A program made the translations under genes and the position numbers. From Candidatus Peregrinibacteria bacterium HGW-Peregrinibacteria-1 (GTDB lineage Bacteria; Patescibacteriota; Gracilibacteria; UBA1369; LOWO2-01-FULL-3): 64,000 nucleotides of DNA. The DNA lies in the NCBI GenBank assembly GCA_002839505.1, contig PGYE01000001.1:647995-711994 (forward strand). Direction: 5' to 3'. The notes beneath the pieces were generated by a model. That model had not been told where the DNA came from. It saw only the letters and a list, made by a program, of their open reading frames with translations, and ran no database searches. Position 1 is the stretch's first letter, and each line of letters begins with the position of its first letter. This document shows positions 15,836 through 24,735 of this stretch, piece after piece.

Positions 15836-17227
15836 CTAGGGATTGACTCTCCATATGGTACCATCCGGGCCGTCCTCGACCTCAACACCATGATTCCTCA
15901 ATTCCTCTCTAAGCTCGTCTGCAAGACTAAAATCTCGGTTTTTTCTCGCCTCTTCGCGCTTTTCAATCATCGCCAGCACCTCGGGTGAAACCTCCGACAC
16001 ATCCGAAACAATAAAGCCCATAACACTGTCGATATTACCCAATAAATCCAAGACGGCACCCGCATCCTCAGCCGTCATTTCATTATCGGAAATCATCACA
16101 TTAACCTTCTTAACCAGCTCAAACACCACCCCCAACGCCCCCGAACTATCGAAGTCATTATCCATACATTCCCTGAATTTCTCCTCAGCATTCCTCAAAA
16201 GATCATCCAGCTTTCCATTCATCACACCCTCACCCTTCACGCCTCGAAGTTTGGCCACAAAATTATCAATTCGCTCAATCGCCGACTTCGCCTGCTGCAA
16301 CAAATCCTCAGAAAAATTCAGAGGATTCCGATAATGAGTCTGCAGGTACATCAATCTTATAACCCTCCCGCTATACAACTCCAACATATCCGACAATGTC
16401 TTAAAATTATTCAAACTCTTGCTCATCTTCTCATTGTCCACATTAAGGAAACCATTGTGTAGCCAGTACTTTGGCGCAGCACCCTCTCCAAAAGCCGATA
16501 CCGACTGCGCCACCTCACATTCGTGATGAGGAAAAAGCAAATCATAACCGCCCGCATGAATATCAAAAGTGCTCCCAAGATGACAATAAGACATCGCGCT
16601 ACACTCAATATGCCAACCAGGCCTTCCCGCTCCCCACGGACTCGGCCAGCTCGGCTCTCCCTCCTTCTCAAATTTCCACAACACAAAATCTTGGGGACTT
16701 CGTTTCGCATCCTTCACCTCAACTCGGCTTCCCATCTGCAAAGAGTCCAAATCCTGCCCCGAAATTTCACCGTAATAAGGATATTTGGCCACATCAAAAT
16801 AAACGCCATCATCCAACACATAAGCAAAGCCTTTTTTATCAAGCTCCTTTATCATCATTATCATATCGTCAATATGCTCTGTCGCCTTCGGGCTAACATC
16901 AGGCGGCATAATGTTTAAAGCCTTATATTGTCTCTTATAATGAGGAATCACCTCATCCGCCAAAGCGGACACACTCACACCTTTTTCCTCAGCGCGTTTT
17001 ATCATTTTATCATCAATATCAGTATAATTACTGACATATTTCACAACATAACCACTATAAACCAGATAACGGCGGATCATATCAAAAACAGTCGCGCTCC
17101 TGCCATGCCCCAAATGCGGCACATCATAAACAGTCGGACCACATAAATACATCCCCACTTTACCCTTCTTCAGCGCCTCAAAATCCACAACTTTTTTATA
17201 CTGCGAACTGAAAATCCTAATACCCAT
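15836..17227 (-). CDS. cysS: Cysteine--tRNA ligase
   Basis: Class I synthetase charging tRNA-Cys, 463 residues (family ~460). The HIGH motif is HLGH in VPHLGHGRS. The zinc ligands are visible in LCGPTVYD, WHIECSAM and LFPHHECE. The KMSKS loop is EKMSKSLNN (~residue 264). The C-terminal helical DALR-type domain and the final GTIWRV match the family. It overlaps the upstream yggT stop by one base (TAATG), so the two are probably translationally coupled. Confidence 0.96.
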   Translation of the reverse strand: MGIRIFSSQYKKVVDFEALKKGKVGMYLCGPTVYDVPHLGHGRSATVFDMIRRYLVYSGYVVKYVSNYTDIDDKMIKRAEEKGVSVSALADEVIPHYKRQYKALNIMPPDVSPKATEHIDDMIMMIKELDKKGFAYVLDDGVYFDVAKYPYYGEISGQDLDSLQMGSRVEVKDAKRSPQDFVLWKFEKEGEPSWPSPWGAGRPGWHIECSAMSYCHLGSTFDIHAGGYDLLFPHHECEVAQSVSAFGEGAAPKYWLHNGFLNVDNEKMSKSLNNFKTLSDMLELYSGRVIRLMYLQTHYRNPLNFSEDLLQQAKSAIERIDNFVAKLRGVKGEGVMNGKLDDLLRNAEEKFRECMDNDFDSSGALGVVFELVKKVNVMISDNEMTAEDAGAVLDLLGNIDSVMGFIVSDVSEVSPEVLAMIEKREEARKNRDFSLADELREELRNHGVEVEDGPDGTIWRVNP

Positions 17228-17493
17228 TACAATATTTGTTTAATTAAATTGACAATAAGATCAATTACAATCAAAGCAATCAGCGGAGAAAGATCAAACA
17301 TTCCTATTCTATGCGGAAACATCTGAAAAAACCTCAAAACCGGCCCAACCACTGAATCCAAAAATGCCTCAATATTTGCATTAACATTTCTACCTCCCAT
17401 CCTCACCCAAGATAAAATTATCTTCGCTATGATCATCCAACTGACAATATTTGCCAAAGTGATCAAGAAAACCTTTAGATACTCCAAATACAT
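17227..17493 (-). CDS. YggT family membrane protein
   Basis: 88 residues with two membrane helices flanking a short loop, matching YggT: IVSWMIIAKIILSWVRM, then a loop with FLDSVVGPVLRFFQMF-P, then LSPLIALIVIDLIV. YggT proteins are linked to osmotic tolerance and, in some bacteria, to cell division factors. The role here is unknown. The track's TTG start at 17517 extends the protein by eight residues; ATG 17493 (MYLEYLK) is preferred. The gene ends within the start codon of cysS. Confidence 0.85.
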   Translation of the reverse strand: MYLEYLKVFLITLANIVSWMIIAKIILSWVRMGGRNVNANIEAFLDSVVGPVLRFFQMFPHRIGMFDLSPLIALIVIDLIVNLIKQIL

Positions 17494-17537
17494 AAGTAGT
17501 AAAATTAATACCCTCAAATGCTACCACACCTCCAACT

Positions 17538-19667
17538 TTAAACGATAGCTTTTCTCACAAAAATGCGTCCTAGCACCAAGCTGACAAACATTAGCGCCAT
17601 AATACCTCCTGGCCCCGTATTGCTGACATCGCTCTCCAAATCTTTCAAGGCATCGCGCCCAGCTTCACCATTATCAACCTCCGGCACAACTTCTTGCTCA
17701 TCAACAGTCACTGTCGTCACGCCCCCACTGGAAGGAGTTGAAGACACCACCTCGCCCAATTGCGAACTAGTATTTCCACGATCATCAACCGCAACCACTG
17801 CAAAATAATAGGTTTGCCCGGCAGTAAGATTTGGGACATACCAAGTATTCGAAGAAGTAAAGGTTTCCACCGCATTTATCAACTCTGTCTGCGAAGTACC
17901 ATAGTACACACGATAATGAGTTACCGGATTACTGGGGGTAACAACATCATCCCAGCTCAAAATCACTCTCCCAGTACCCGAAGTGGCCTTGAGATTTTGA
18001 ACGGTCGGCACATCATTGCTCGTCACAACCGTCACCTTAAAATAATCATCATATTGCGAATCATTATTCAATTCATCTGTAAGCACTACATCAACACTAT
18101 ATTCTCCGACCTCAAGCGGGGCAGAAAACTTCCCCTCATAAATATCTTCACCAATACTAGTCATTTCAAAGAAATTTCCTTCAAAAACCATAACTGCCCT
18201 CGACAGAGGTTCAGAAGCCATCAGTCTGACAGTTATCAACTCACCAGGCTTAAGAGATTCCTTCGGCTCCACCGCAATATTACTTATTTTAGGTGCATCC
18301 GTATCGATAGTAACTCTCACCGTCGCACTGGACACTATCACCACACCACTTTCATTTACCTCGGCGACAGAAAATTCATGTACACCATCCACTAACTGAT
18401 TGGTGGTATAGGAAAAATTACCGCTTGATCCGGCTATGACCATTCCCAGTTCCACGCTGTTGTCAAAAACCTTCAATCTTGCTCCGGGACCAGCAGTCCC
18501 AGTAACGGCCACAACATTATTACTGTATGTACCTGCCGTCGGGTTTGTAATAACAGGAGCACCCTCCGATGAAGAATTCACAGCTGCAGCACCCGTGACA
18601 ACAAAAGTATGTCCACCAAAAACTGTTGGCGCCGCCAAATCTCGCACCTCAACTTCATAAACTCCCGGCGAGCTGAATGTAGTCCCTAAACTAAAAGTAT
18701 GCTCACCCAAATTCTCAGTAGTAAATGTATAATCGCCGGGCAAATTAGCACTAAGCGGACTACCATCAACAACTGAAAAACGCACTGTACCATCATAATC
18801 TGCCACCAAATCACCATTTGGATCCAGGGCACTCACCTTAAAACTAATATCCTCACCAACTTTGACCGAAAGAGGAACATCTGAAAACTCAAAACTATCC
18901 AGCTCCCCAACGCCGGTACCCATCGCCGCAAGACTCTCAAAATCCAAAACTGACGCCTTAAATAAACTCGATTGTATTCTACTTCCCAACAATGCCACTC
19001 TGGCACGACTCTCCAATATTGAATCTGAAGTCGAATCATAAGCCGTCAATGTCACCGCTCCCTCCTTCAACATCGTCACCTCAAAGGCAACCTCACCATT
19101 ACTGTTACTCAGATTACCACCGATCGCCTTAATGGTTGCCTCCCCATTTCCTGCGATCAGCCTGACATAGTGTCCCTCCACGGGATTACCCTTCGAGTCC
19201 ACAAGTCCCACCTTCACAACTCCACGATCCCCAACACCGGTCAGAACTTGATTTGCTGGCAACAGCGTGGACTTCCCGACATCAACAGAACCCACTCCCA
19301 CACTCACAGTTCCTTGCTTGACGGTCTTCAACGGAGAACCATATTTAACCTCATACAAATACTCTCCATTTTCGGACATCACCTCTGCCGGAATCTTAAA
19401 AATTGCCGATTTATCAACTTTAAAAACCTCCGAAAATTGATAACCTCCAGAATTATTTGCACCCATCGAAGGCGTCCAAAAATTCAATAAAACCGGCTTT
19501 CCATAAGCCCCACCATTAACCTTCAGATAATAGGGGACACCAGGAAGTGAATCTCCACCGGAAACCGAAATAGAACTACTGGCAAATACTTGAATATTTA
19601 AGAAAATACTGATAAAAAGTGCTGTCAGCATTTTTATAACAATCGATTTCGCAGATAATCTCGTCAT
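17538..19667 (-). CDS. Large surface protein with Ig-like and fibronectin III domains
   Basis: 709 residues. A signal peptide (MLTALFISIFLNIQVFASS) is followed by several beta-rich modules: an Ig-like region (~255-365), a bacterial Ig-like domain around residue 375-455 (ITNPTAGTYSNNVVAVTGTA), a further domain after TDAPKISNIAVEP, and a fibronectin III domain (~550-650, LKATSGTGRVILSWDD through GQTYYFAVVAVDDRGN). The C-terminus has TGPGG, a hydrophobic helix (IMALMFVSLVLGRIF) and VRKAIV, so the protein is tethered to the membrane. This end resembles that of the small Thr-rich protein at 13386. Likely an adhesin or structural surface protein. The ligand is unknown. Confidence 0.85.
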   Translation of the reverse strand: MTRLSAKSIVIKMLTALFISIFLNIQVFASSSISVSGGDSLPGVPYYLKVNGGAYGKPVLLNFWTPSMGANNSGGYQFSEVFKVDKSAIFKIPAEVMSENGEYLYEVKYGSPLKTVKQGTVSVGVGSVDVGKSTLLPANQVLTGVGDRGVVKVGLVDSKGNPVEGHYVRLIAGNGEATIKAIGGNLSNSNGEVAFEVTMLKEGAVTLTAYDSTSDSILESRARVALLGSRIQSSLFKASVLDFESLAAMGTGVGELDSFEFSDVPLSVKVGEDISFKVSALDPNGDLVADYDGTVRFSVVDGSPLSANLPGDYTFTTENLGEHTFSLGTTFSSPGVYEVEVRDLAAPTVFGGHTFVVTGAAAVNSSSEGAPVITNPTAGTYSNNVVAVTGTAGPGARLKVFDNSVELGMVIAGSSGNFSYTTNQLVDGVHEFSVAEVNESGVVIVSSATVRVTIDTDAPKISNIAVEPKESLKPGELITVRLMASEPLSRAVMVFEGNFFEMTSIGEDIYEGKFSAPLEVGEYSVDVVLTDELNNDSQYDDYFKVTVVTSNDVPTVQNLKATSGTGRVILSWDDVVTPSNPVTHYRVYYGTSQTELINAVETFTSSNTWYVPNLTAGQTYYFAVVAVDDRGNTSSQLGEVVSSTPSSGGVTTVTVDEQEVVPEVDNGEAGRDALKDLESDVSNTGPGGIMALMFVSLVLGRIFVRKAIV

Positions 19668-19690
19668 CTCATAAGTTAATTTATCTCATT

Positions 19691-19719
19691 ATTATAGCAA
19701 TAAAAGCACAAAAATACAA
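19691..19719 (-). promoter_or_regulatory. Promoter candidate for the Ig/Fn3 surface protein
   Basis: On the minus strand: TTGTAT, 17-nt spacer, TATAAT. The -10 is perfect and sits 24 nt before the ATG of the gene ending at 17538. Confidence 0.65.
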
Positions 19720-19748
19720 TTCCAAAAATGCCAAATATTTGCTACCAT
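19720..19748 (+). promoter_or_regulatory. Promoter candidate for the PKD-7TM gene (leaderless)
   Basis: TTCCAA, 17-nt spacer, TACCAT. The -10 ends six bases before the ATG at 19755, so transcription would begin at or next to the start codon. It abuts the divergent promoter on the other strand. Confidence 0.45.
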
Positions 19749-19754
19749 TAAACC

Positions 19755-21329
19755 ATGAAAAGTTTTAAAACAATACTGCTTGGACTCATAATTCTAATTC
19801 AAGCAGCTCTACCGACATTTGCCGCGCAACTAATAGAAAGTGAATTAACAGCTCCACCGAACGAAAACGCCGAGCTGGAAACAAACTTTCTTGAGGCCGT
19901 GATCAATATGGAAGACACCGTTGAGCTTGATAAAAGTGTCATTCTTGACGCATCTCAGTCATTTATCCCAAACCAAGAGGAGGCCACATACACCTGGGAT
20001 TTTGGCGATGGCAATAAAGACCAAGGAATAGAAGCTCTGCATGTCTATAAGGAACCGGGACACTACACAGTTTCACTCACAATCACCAACGGCGAAGCAT
20101 CAGAAACAGTAAGCAAAGAAATATTTGTCTACACACAGCTTAAGGTGCTGCTATCCGATCAACCTCAGGCCCAAAAATTCATCCAAATTTACCAGAATCT
20201 AGCGCAAGAACAAGGAATTTACCTCAAGGTAATTGACAGTTTTGGAAGCAGCACCGAATTTATCTCGGAAGAAGTACTTTCCAAAAAACTGATAGTTGAA
20301 TCTTCTACACTCAAAAAGGCCAACATCATTATCGTCTGGACAAAAGAAAACGCCGGGCTCAACGCTATATCTAGATACATCAGAAACGACGAAGGCAACA
20401 ATTCACTTAGCGACAAAAACCTCATTGTCATTACCAATAATATATCAACCGCCACCACCAGAATTCAGCGACAATTCAGCCTCATACAGCCCCAAAGCAT
20501 TGTAGTCACAAGAGAAGGAGCCGAACGCCCCCTCATACAGAGCCTCAATATCGATGATCTCATACAGGAGCTAGATGAAAATGGATATGTTTACGAGCTC
20601 ATCACCGAAAAAACTGGACGACTACAGGTATGGAATTTCATGTCCTACCTTGTAAACCTCCTTGTTAGCAACGGTATCCCTGACAACACCATAGCGCTTT
20701 TAATCCTCTTACCAGTAATTGCTACAATCATCGCTTTCATGAAACAAGTTGTCGGCATTAACACCTATGGAATCTACACACCATCAATAATAACACTATC
20801 GTTCCTCGTGATCGGCGTGTACGCCGGACTTCTCACCCTCGCAATATCCATCCTTGTCGCCGCACTATCGCGCCCCCTACTCGAGCGAATCCATATGCTA
20901 TTTATCCCTAAAATGGCCATCGTCATCACACTCGTCTCACTAACATTGACCTTCACCATTAGTGCCAGCATTTACCTTGGATTTTTTAGCGGCAGCTTCC
21001 TGTCAATCGCCATCTTCCCCATGCTTATCTTAAGCACACTGGTAGAAAAATTTGTCAGCACCAAAGGCAGCAAAGGACTACTGTCAGCGGCAACCTTGAT
21101 GCTCTCAACAGTAGTCGTTGCCATCATTGCCTACCTACTTACCGGTGGAGAAATCAATTTTGGCCCACTTGGAATCATCAAATTTAACTTTATTAAAAAC
21201 ATATTCATTGCCTTCCCAGAAACAGTCTTTCTCTTAGTGTTTGTTAACCTACTCCTTGGTAAATGGACAGGCCTCAGAATAGTTGAACGCATGAGGTTCA
21301 AAGAAGTGTTGAGGCACATTGAAGAATAA
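19755..21329 (+). CDS. PKD-domain protein with 7TM (7TM_transglut-like) module
   Basis: 524 residues. A signal peptide (~1-23, ending TFAAQ) precedes a PKD domain (~50-125; YTWDFGDGNKDQG and HVYKEPGHYTVSLTI). An alpha/beta extracytoplasmic domain spans ~128-285. The C-terminal half has about seven membrane helices with the family-like motifs GINTYGIYTPSIITLSF, RPLLERIHM and a final GLRIVERMRFKEVLRHIEE. This half resembles the 7TM module that is often joined to an inactive transglutaminase and encoded next to RimK-like ATP-grasp ligases. Here a PKD domain replaces the usual N-terminus. The next gene, 9 bases downstream, encodes exactly such a ligase, so they form a functional pair. Confidence 0.8.
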   Translation: MKSFKTILLGLIILIQAALPTFAAQLIESELTAPPNENAELETNFLEAVINMEDTVELDKSVILDASQSFIPNQEEATYTWDFGDGNKDQGIEALHVYKEPGHYTVSLTITNGEASETVSKEIFVYTQLKVLLSDQPQAQKFIQIYQNLAQEQGIYLKVIDSFGSSTEFISEEVLSKKLIVESSTLKKANIIIVWTKENAGLNAISRYIRNDEGNNSLSDKNLIVITNNISTATTRIQRQFSLIQPQSIVVTREGAERPLIQSLNIDDLIQELDENGYVYELITEKTGRLQVWNFMSYLVNLLVSNGIPDNTIALLILLPVIATIIAFMKQVVGINTYGIYTPSIITLSFLVIGVYAGLLTLAISILVAALSRPLLERIHMLFIPKMAIVITLVSLTLTFTISASIYLGFFSGSFLSIAIFPMLILSTLVEKFVSTKGSKGLLSAATLMLSTVVVAIIAYLLTGGEINFGPLGIIKFNFIKNIFIAFPETVFLLVFVNLLLGKWTGLRIVERMRFKEVLRHIEE

Positions 21330-21338
21330 TAACAAATT

Positions 21339-23735
21339 ATGTTTTTTAAATCCAAAGGGCTCCTCGGAATCAACGCTCGCAACCTCCTGTACATCCGACC
21401 ATACAACGCGAATAAAGCCATAAAACTAGCCGACGATAAGATTAAAACCAAGCAGTTTCTCTCTGCTCGCGGAATACCAGTCCCAAAACTATACAAAACT
21501 ATCAAGAAGAGCGAAGAGATCGAAACCTTTGATTTTGGCAAACTACCAACTAAATTTGTCATAAAACCAAATCACGGCTATGGCGGAGAAGGCATAATTC
21601 CAATCGTTGGAAGAAGCGCAGGCTCCTTCATCACCGCCAGTGGTAAAAAACTCGAAGAACACGACTTATTTGAACACCTCAACGACATTATTGACGGGCG
21701 ATTTTCGATATCAAACATCAGAGATACCGCCTTCTTTGAACAGCTCATCATTAGCGATGAAAGAGTCGCAAAGTACTCCTACGCCGGGCTTCCAGACATT
21801 CGTGTCGTTGTCCACAATCTAATTCCGGTCATGGCCATGTTAAGGCTTCCCACCCAAGAATCGGGCGGAAAAGCCAATCTCCACATGGGCGCAGTTGGAG
21901 TTGGTATCGACATATCAAAAGGGGAGTGCACCTACATCACCCACCACAACAAAATAGTCGAAGAAATCCCTGACAATTTAGGAAGCATCAGAGGCTTCAA
22001 AATCCCATACTGGGACGACATCCTCCACATCTCCTCTGAGGTCCAACTTCTCACAAATCTTGGATATATGGCAGTCGACTTATCAATCGATAAAAATGTT
22101 GGACCCGTATTACTTGAGATCAATGCCCGCGCCGGTCTTGGCGTGCAAGTTGCCAACCTTGCCCCACTGAGAAAAAGACTGGAGCGTATTGAAGGAGTAA
22201 AAGTAACCAGCCCTAAAAAAGGCGTTCGAATCGCAAAAGACATGTTTGGAAACACCGTAGAAAAGGAAATCGCCCAGCTTTCAGGAAAGCAAGTCATCAG
22301 CACTGAAGAAGAAGTCGAAATCATTCAAGAAGAAGGACTCCTTAAACTAGCTGCCAAAGTAAACACTGCCCGTGATCGCAGCGTCATGGACTATGAAACC
22401 GCCGAGAAATCCGGAATCCTGCTCAAAAACAAAAACTACGATCCCGAAAAGCACACACTAAAACTCAAACTAGTAATCAAAAAGCAAAGAATAAAAACAA
22501 TCGTCGACCTCAGAGATCGCAGCAACAAGAAGTTTAAATTTAGCATCGGGCGGCGAGACCTCAAAAACTTCCTTATCGACACCAGCGCAACTCGCATAGA
22601 ACCCGAAGCACCTAAATCAACGAAAAAGAGTGAAATCCTTCAAATACGGAAAAAAATGAACGCCAATGATGTCGACCAAAAAATCATGGATGTCGATCGA
22701 GACACGAAACTACTGTATTACCTGCATCCAATTAATCTCAAAGAAGAAACCGACAAATTCTTTAAAAACACAGACTACAACCCCCAATTCACCTATCGTC
22801 CACTAAAATTTTCACCTGAGGAGGCCCTAGCCAAACTCGAAAAAATCGAAACAGACGAGACCCCACTTGGCAAACTCCTAGCCAAAAAGAAACAAGCCGT
22901 CATCAATAAAATCAACCTATTGACCTCAATAGATAAACCGGGGTTCACCAAAATTTCCCAAAAGATTTACGGACGACCATCCAAAGAAGAATATGAAAAA
23001 GTTGTCAGCATTCTCAACAAGGTGAATGTTAGAGAAGTCCAGCGCGCCAGAACAAAACTCATTTACGATGATAAGGCCGCGCAAAATATCTTCATGCAAG
23101 TCTTCAAAAAGTACAAACTCAAACACTGGAAAGTTGTCATAAAGGAAAACATGGTTGCGCGTTGTCTTGCCAACAAAAACAACATTCTATTTATCCGCCG
23201 AGGCAGCAAGTTCTCAGAAGAAAGTATAAAAAATTTGATCATCCACGAAATAGAAACCCACATACTCACATCAGAAAACGGAAAATTCCAGCCCTACGAG
23301 ATCCTCAATCGAGGAACCGCCGACTATCTCACAACCCAAGAAGGACTGGCAATGTACAATGTCGAACAACAAAGCAATCAAATATTCAACGAAAACTATA
23401 ATGCCCACGGCCTCGTCATGGCCATCTACGAAAGCATGAAACACCCCTTTGTCACCGCTTACAACAACCTGCGCGCCCTCGGCATTCCGCGACTCACAGC
23501 ATATAAAATAGTACTAAAGGCCAAACGAGGATATTGTGACACATCAAAACCTGGGGCCTTCACCAAAGACTACATCTACTACAAAGGATATCACGAGATC
23601 AAAGAATTCGTAGCCCAAGGCGGAGAAATCAAAGACCTCTACATCGGAAAACTCAATCACCACGACCTAGACCTGATAAACCAAATTAGCAATATTCGCA
23701 CCCCAAACATACTCCCGCACTGGCTTAAAAAATAA
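21339..23735 (+). CDS. ATP-grasp glutamate-ligase-like / DUF1704 (MATCAP-like) peptidase fusion
   Basis: 798 residues in one frame. Residues ~1-300 are an ATP-grasp domain of the alpha-L-glutamate-ligase-related type: KTKQFLSARGIPVPKLY, the ATP-binding FVIKPNHGYGGEGI, and the metal-binding LLEINARAGLGVQVAN. A charged linker runs to ~430. Residues ~430-798 match DUF1704: HEIETH (an HExxxH metal motif, ~residue 636) in LIIHEIETHILT, and TTQEGLAMYNVEQ (the QEGLA motif, ~residue 665). ATP-grasp ligases of this kind form peptide-like amide bonds. DUF1704 includes the MATCAP carboxypeptidases that trim tubulin tails. The fusion could both add and remove an amino acid from one target. The target is unknown. 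It is probably cytoplasmic, working with the 7TM partner upstream. It overlaps queA by 11 bases. Confidence 0.85.
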   Translation: MFFKSKGLLGINARNLLYIRPYNANKAIKLADDKIKTKQFLSARGIPVPKLYKTIKKSEEIETFDFGKLPTKFVIKPNHGYGGEGIIPIVGRSAGSFITASGKKLEEHDLFEHLNDIIDGRFSISNIRDTAFFEQLIISDERVAKYSYAGLPDIRVVVHNLIPVMAMLRLPTQESGGKANLHMGAVGVGIDISKGECTYITHHNKIVEEIPDNLGSIRGFKIPYWDDILHISSEVQLLTNLGYMAVDLSIDKNVGPVLLEINARAGLGVQVANLAPLRKRLERIEGVKVTSPKKGVRIAKDMFGNTVEKEIAQLSGKQVISTEEEVEIIQEEGLLKLAAKVNTARDRSVMDYETAEKSGILLKNKNYDPEKHTLKLKLVIKKQRIKTIVDLRDRSNKKFKFSIGRRDLKNFLIDTSATRIEPEAPKSTKKSEILQIRKKMNANDVDQKIMDVDRDTKLLYYLHPINLKEETDKFFKNTDYNPQFTYRPLKFSPEEALAKLEKIETDETPLGKLLAKKKQAVINKINLLTSIDKPGFTKISQKIYGRPSKEEYEKVVSILNKVNVREVQRARTKLIYDDKAAQNIFMQVFKKYKLKHWKVVIKENMVARCLANKNNILFIRRGSKFSEESIKNLIIHEIETHILTSENGKFQPYEILNRGTADYLTTQEGLAMYNVEQQSNQIFNENYNAHGLVMAIYESMKHPFVTAYNNLRALGIPRLTAYKIVLKAKRGYCDTSKPGAFTKDYIYYKGYHEIKEFVAQGGEIKDLYIGKLNHHDLDLINQISNIRTPNILPHWLKK

Positions 23736-24729
23736 GCATCGCATCGCCAAAACTATAAAATCTATACCCCTCCTTCATCGCATCGCGATAGAGTGCCAAC
23801 AATTCATCAACAGGATCGACAAAACCTTTGTTTTCCAGAAAAGATGCCACTAACATCAAAAGAGTACTTTTCGGCAAATGAAAATTTGTAATAAGAGCAT
23901 CAACAGCCTTCCATCTATAATTTTGCGGGTAAATAAAAAGATTCGTTGAACCAGAGGACTCTGAAAACCTACCATCCACAAATGAGCTTTCCAGCACACG
24001 AACACTTGTCGTCCCTACTGCGACAATTTTACCACCATTTACCCTGGTGCCATTTAATTTTTCTGCTGAATCTGCCGACAAATAATAATCCTCACTATGC
24101 ATAAAGTGGTCCTTTAAATCATCTGCATAAACCGGTAAAAAAGTTCCCCTTCCGACATGAAGTACAACATCAATCACATTGACTCCAGCGCCCCTAATCC
24201 TATCGAGCAGGTCCTCAGTAAAATGCAACCCCGCAGTTGGAGCCGCAACACTTCCCTCGCTTTTGGCATAAACCGTCTGATAATCATCTGGGGATGCACC
24301 GACCCCCTTTATGTAAGGAGGAAAGGGGATTTGACCCAGCTCAAAAAGAACATCTTCATTCTCAAAAACTATGTTGCGCGTACCGTCTTCCAGAACCTTC
24401 ACCACCTCCCCGCAAACCCTTCCCATCTTAAATGAGCACCCCACTCTAAAAAAATTTCCTGGATAAACCATGCAATTCCATTCAGATTTACCTAAGCGCT
24501 TCAACAAGAAAATTTCCTTTCCCTCAACTAAAATACGAGATTTTATCACCTTTGATGAGTTGATCACAATTGAATCACCTGGCCTCAAATAATCCAGTAC
24601 ATCTCGAAAAATTCTATGCTCCACATTATCCTTCGAAACAACCATCATTCTCGATGAGTCCCTAGGAACAGCTGGAGACCTAGCAATCAACGCCTCATCT
24701 AGCAAATAATCGAAATCACTAGTTCTCAT
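23725..24729 (-). CDS. queA: S-adenosylmethionine:tRNA ribosyltransferase-isomerase
   Basis: 334 residues, usual length ~340-360. QueA transfers the ribose part of AdoMet to preQ1 in tRNA, giving epoxyqueuosine. Family motifs: MRTSDFDYLLDEALIA at the start, SRMMVV, GDSIVINSSKVIKSR, IPFPPYI, YQTVYAKSEGSVAAPTAGLHF and FLPVYADDLKDHFMHSE, ending YRFYSFGDAMLI. No other queuosine genes (tgt, queG/H) are in the window. The start is seven nt before the SpoIIE gene's stop, so it could be transcribed with the signalling genes upstream (25887 and 26251 starts). Confidence 0.95.
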   Translation of the reverse strand: MRTSDFDYLLDEALIARSPAVPRDSSRMMVVSKDNVEHRIFRDVLDYLRPGDSIVINSSKVIKSRILVEGKEIFLLKRLGKSEWNCMVYPGNFFRVGCSFKMGRVCGEVVKVLEDGTRNIVFENEDVLFELGQIPFPPYIKGVGASPDDYQTVYAKSEGSVAAPTAGLHFTEDLLDRIRGAGVNVIDVVLHVGRGTFLPVYADDLKDHFMHSEDYYLSADSAEKLNGTRVNGGKIVAVGTTSVRVLESSFVDGRFSESSGSTNLFIYPQNYRWKAVDALITNFHLPKSTLLMLVASFLENKGFVDPVDELLALYRDAMKEGYRFYSFGDAMLIF

Positions 24730-24735
24730 TTTAGT

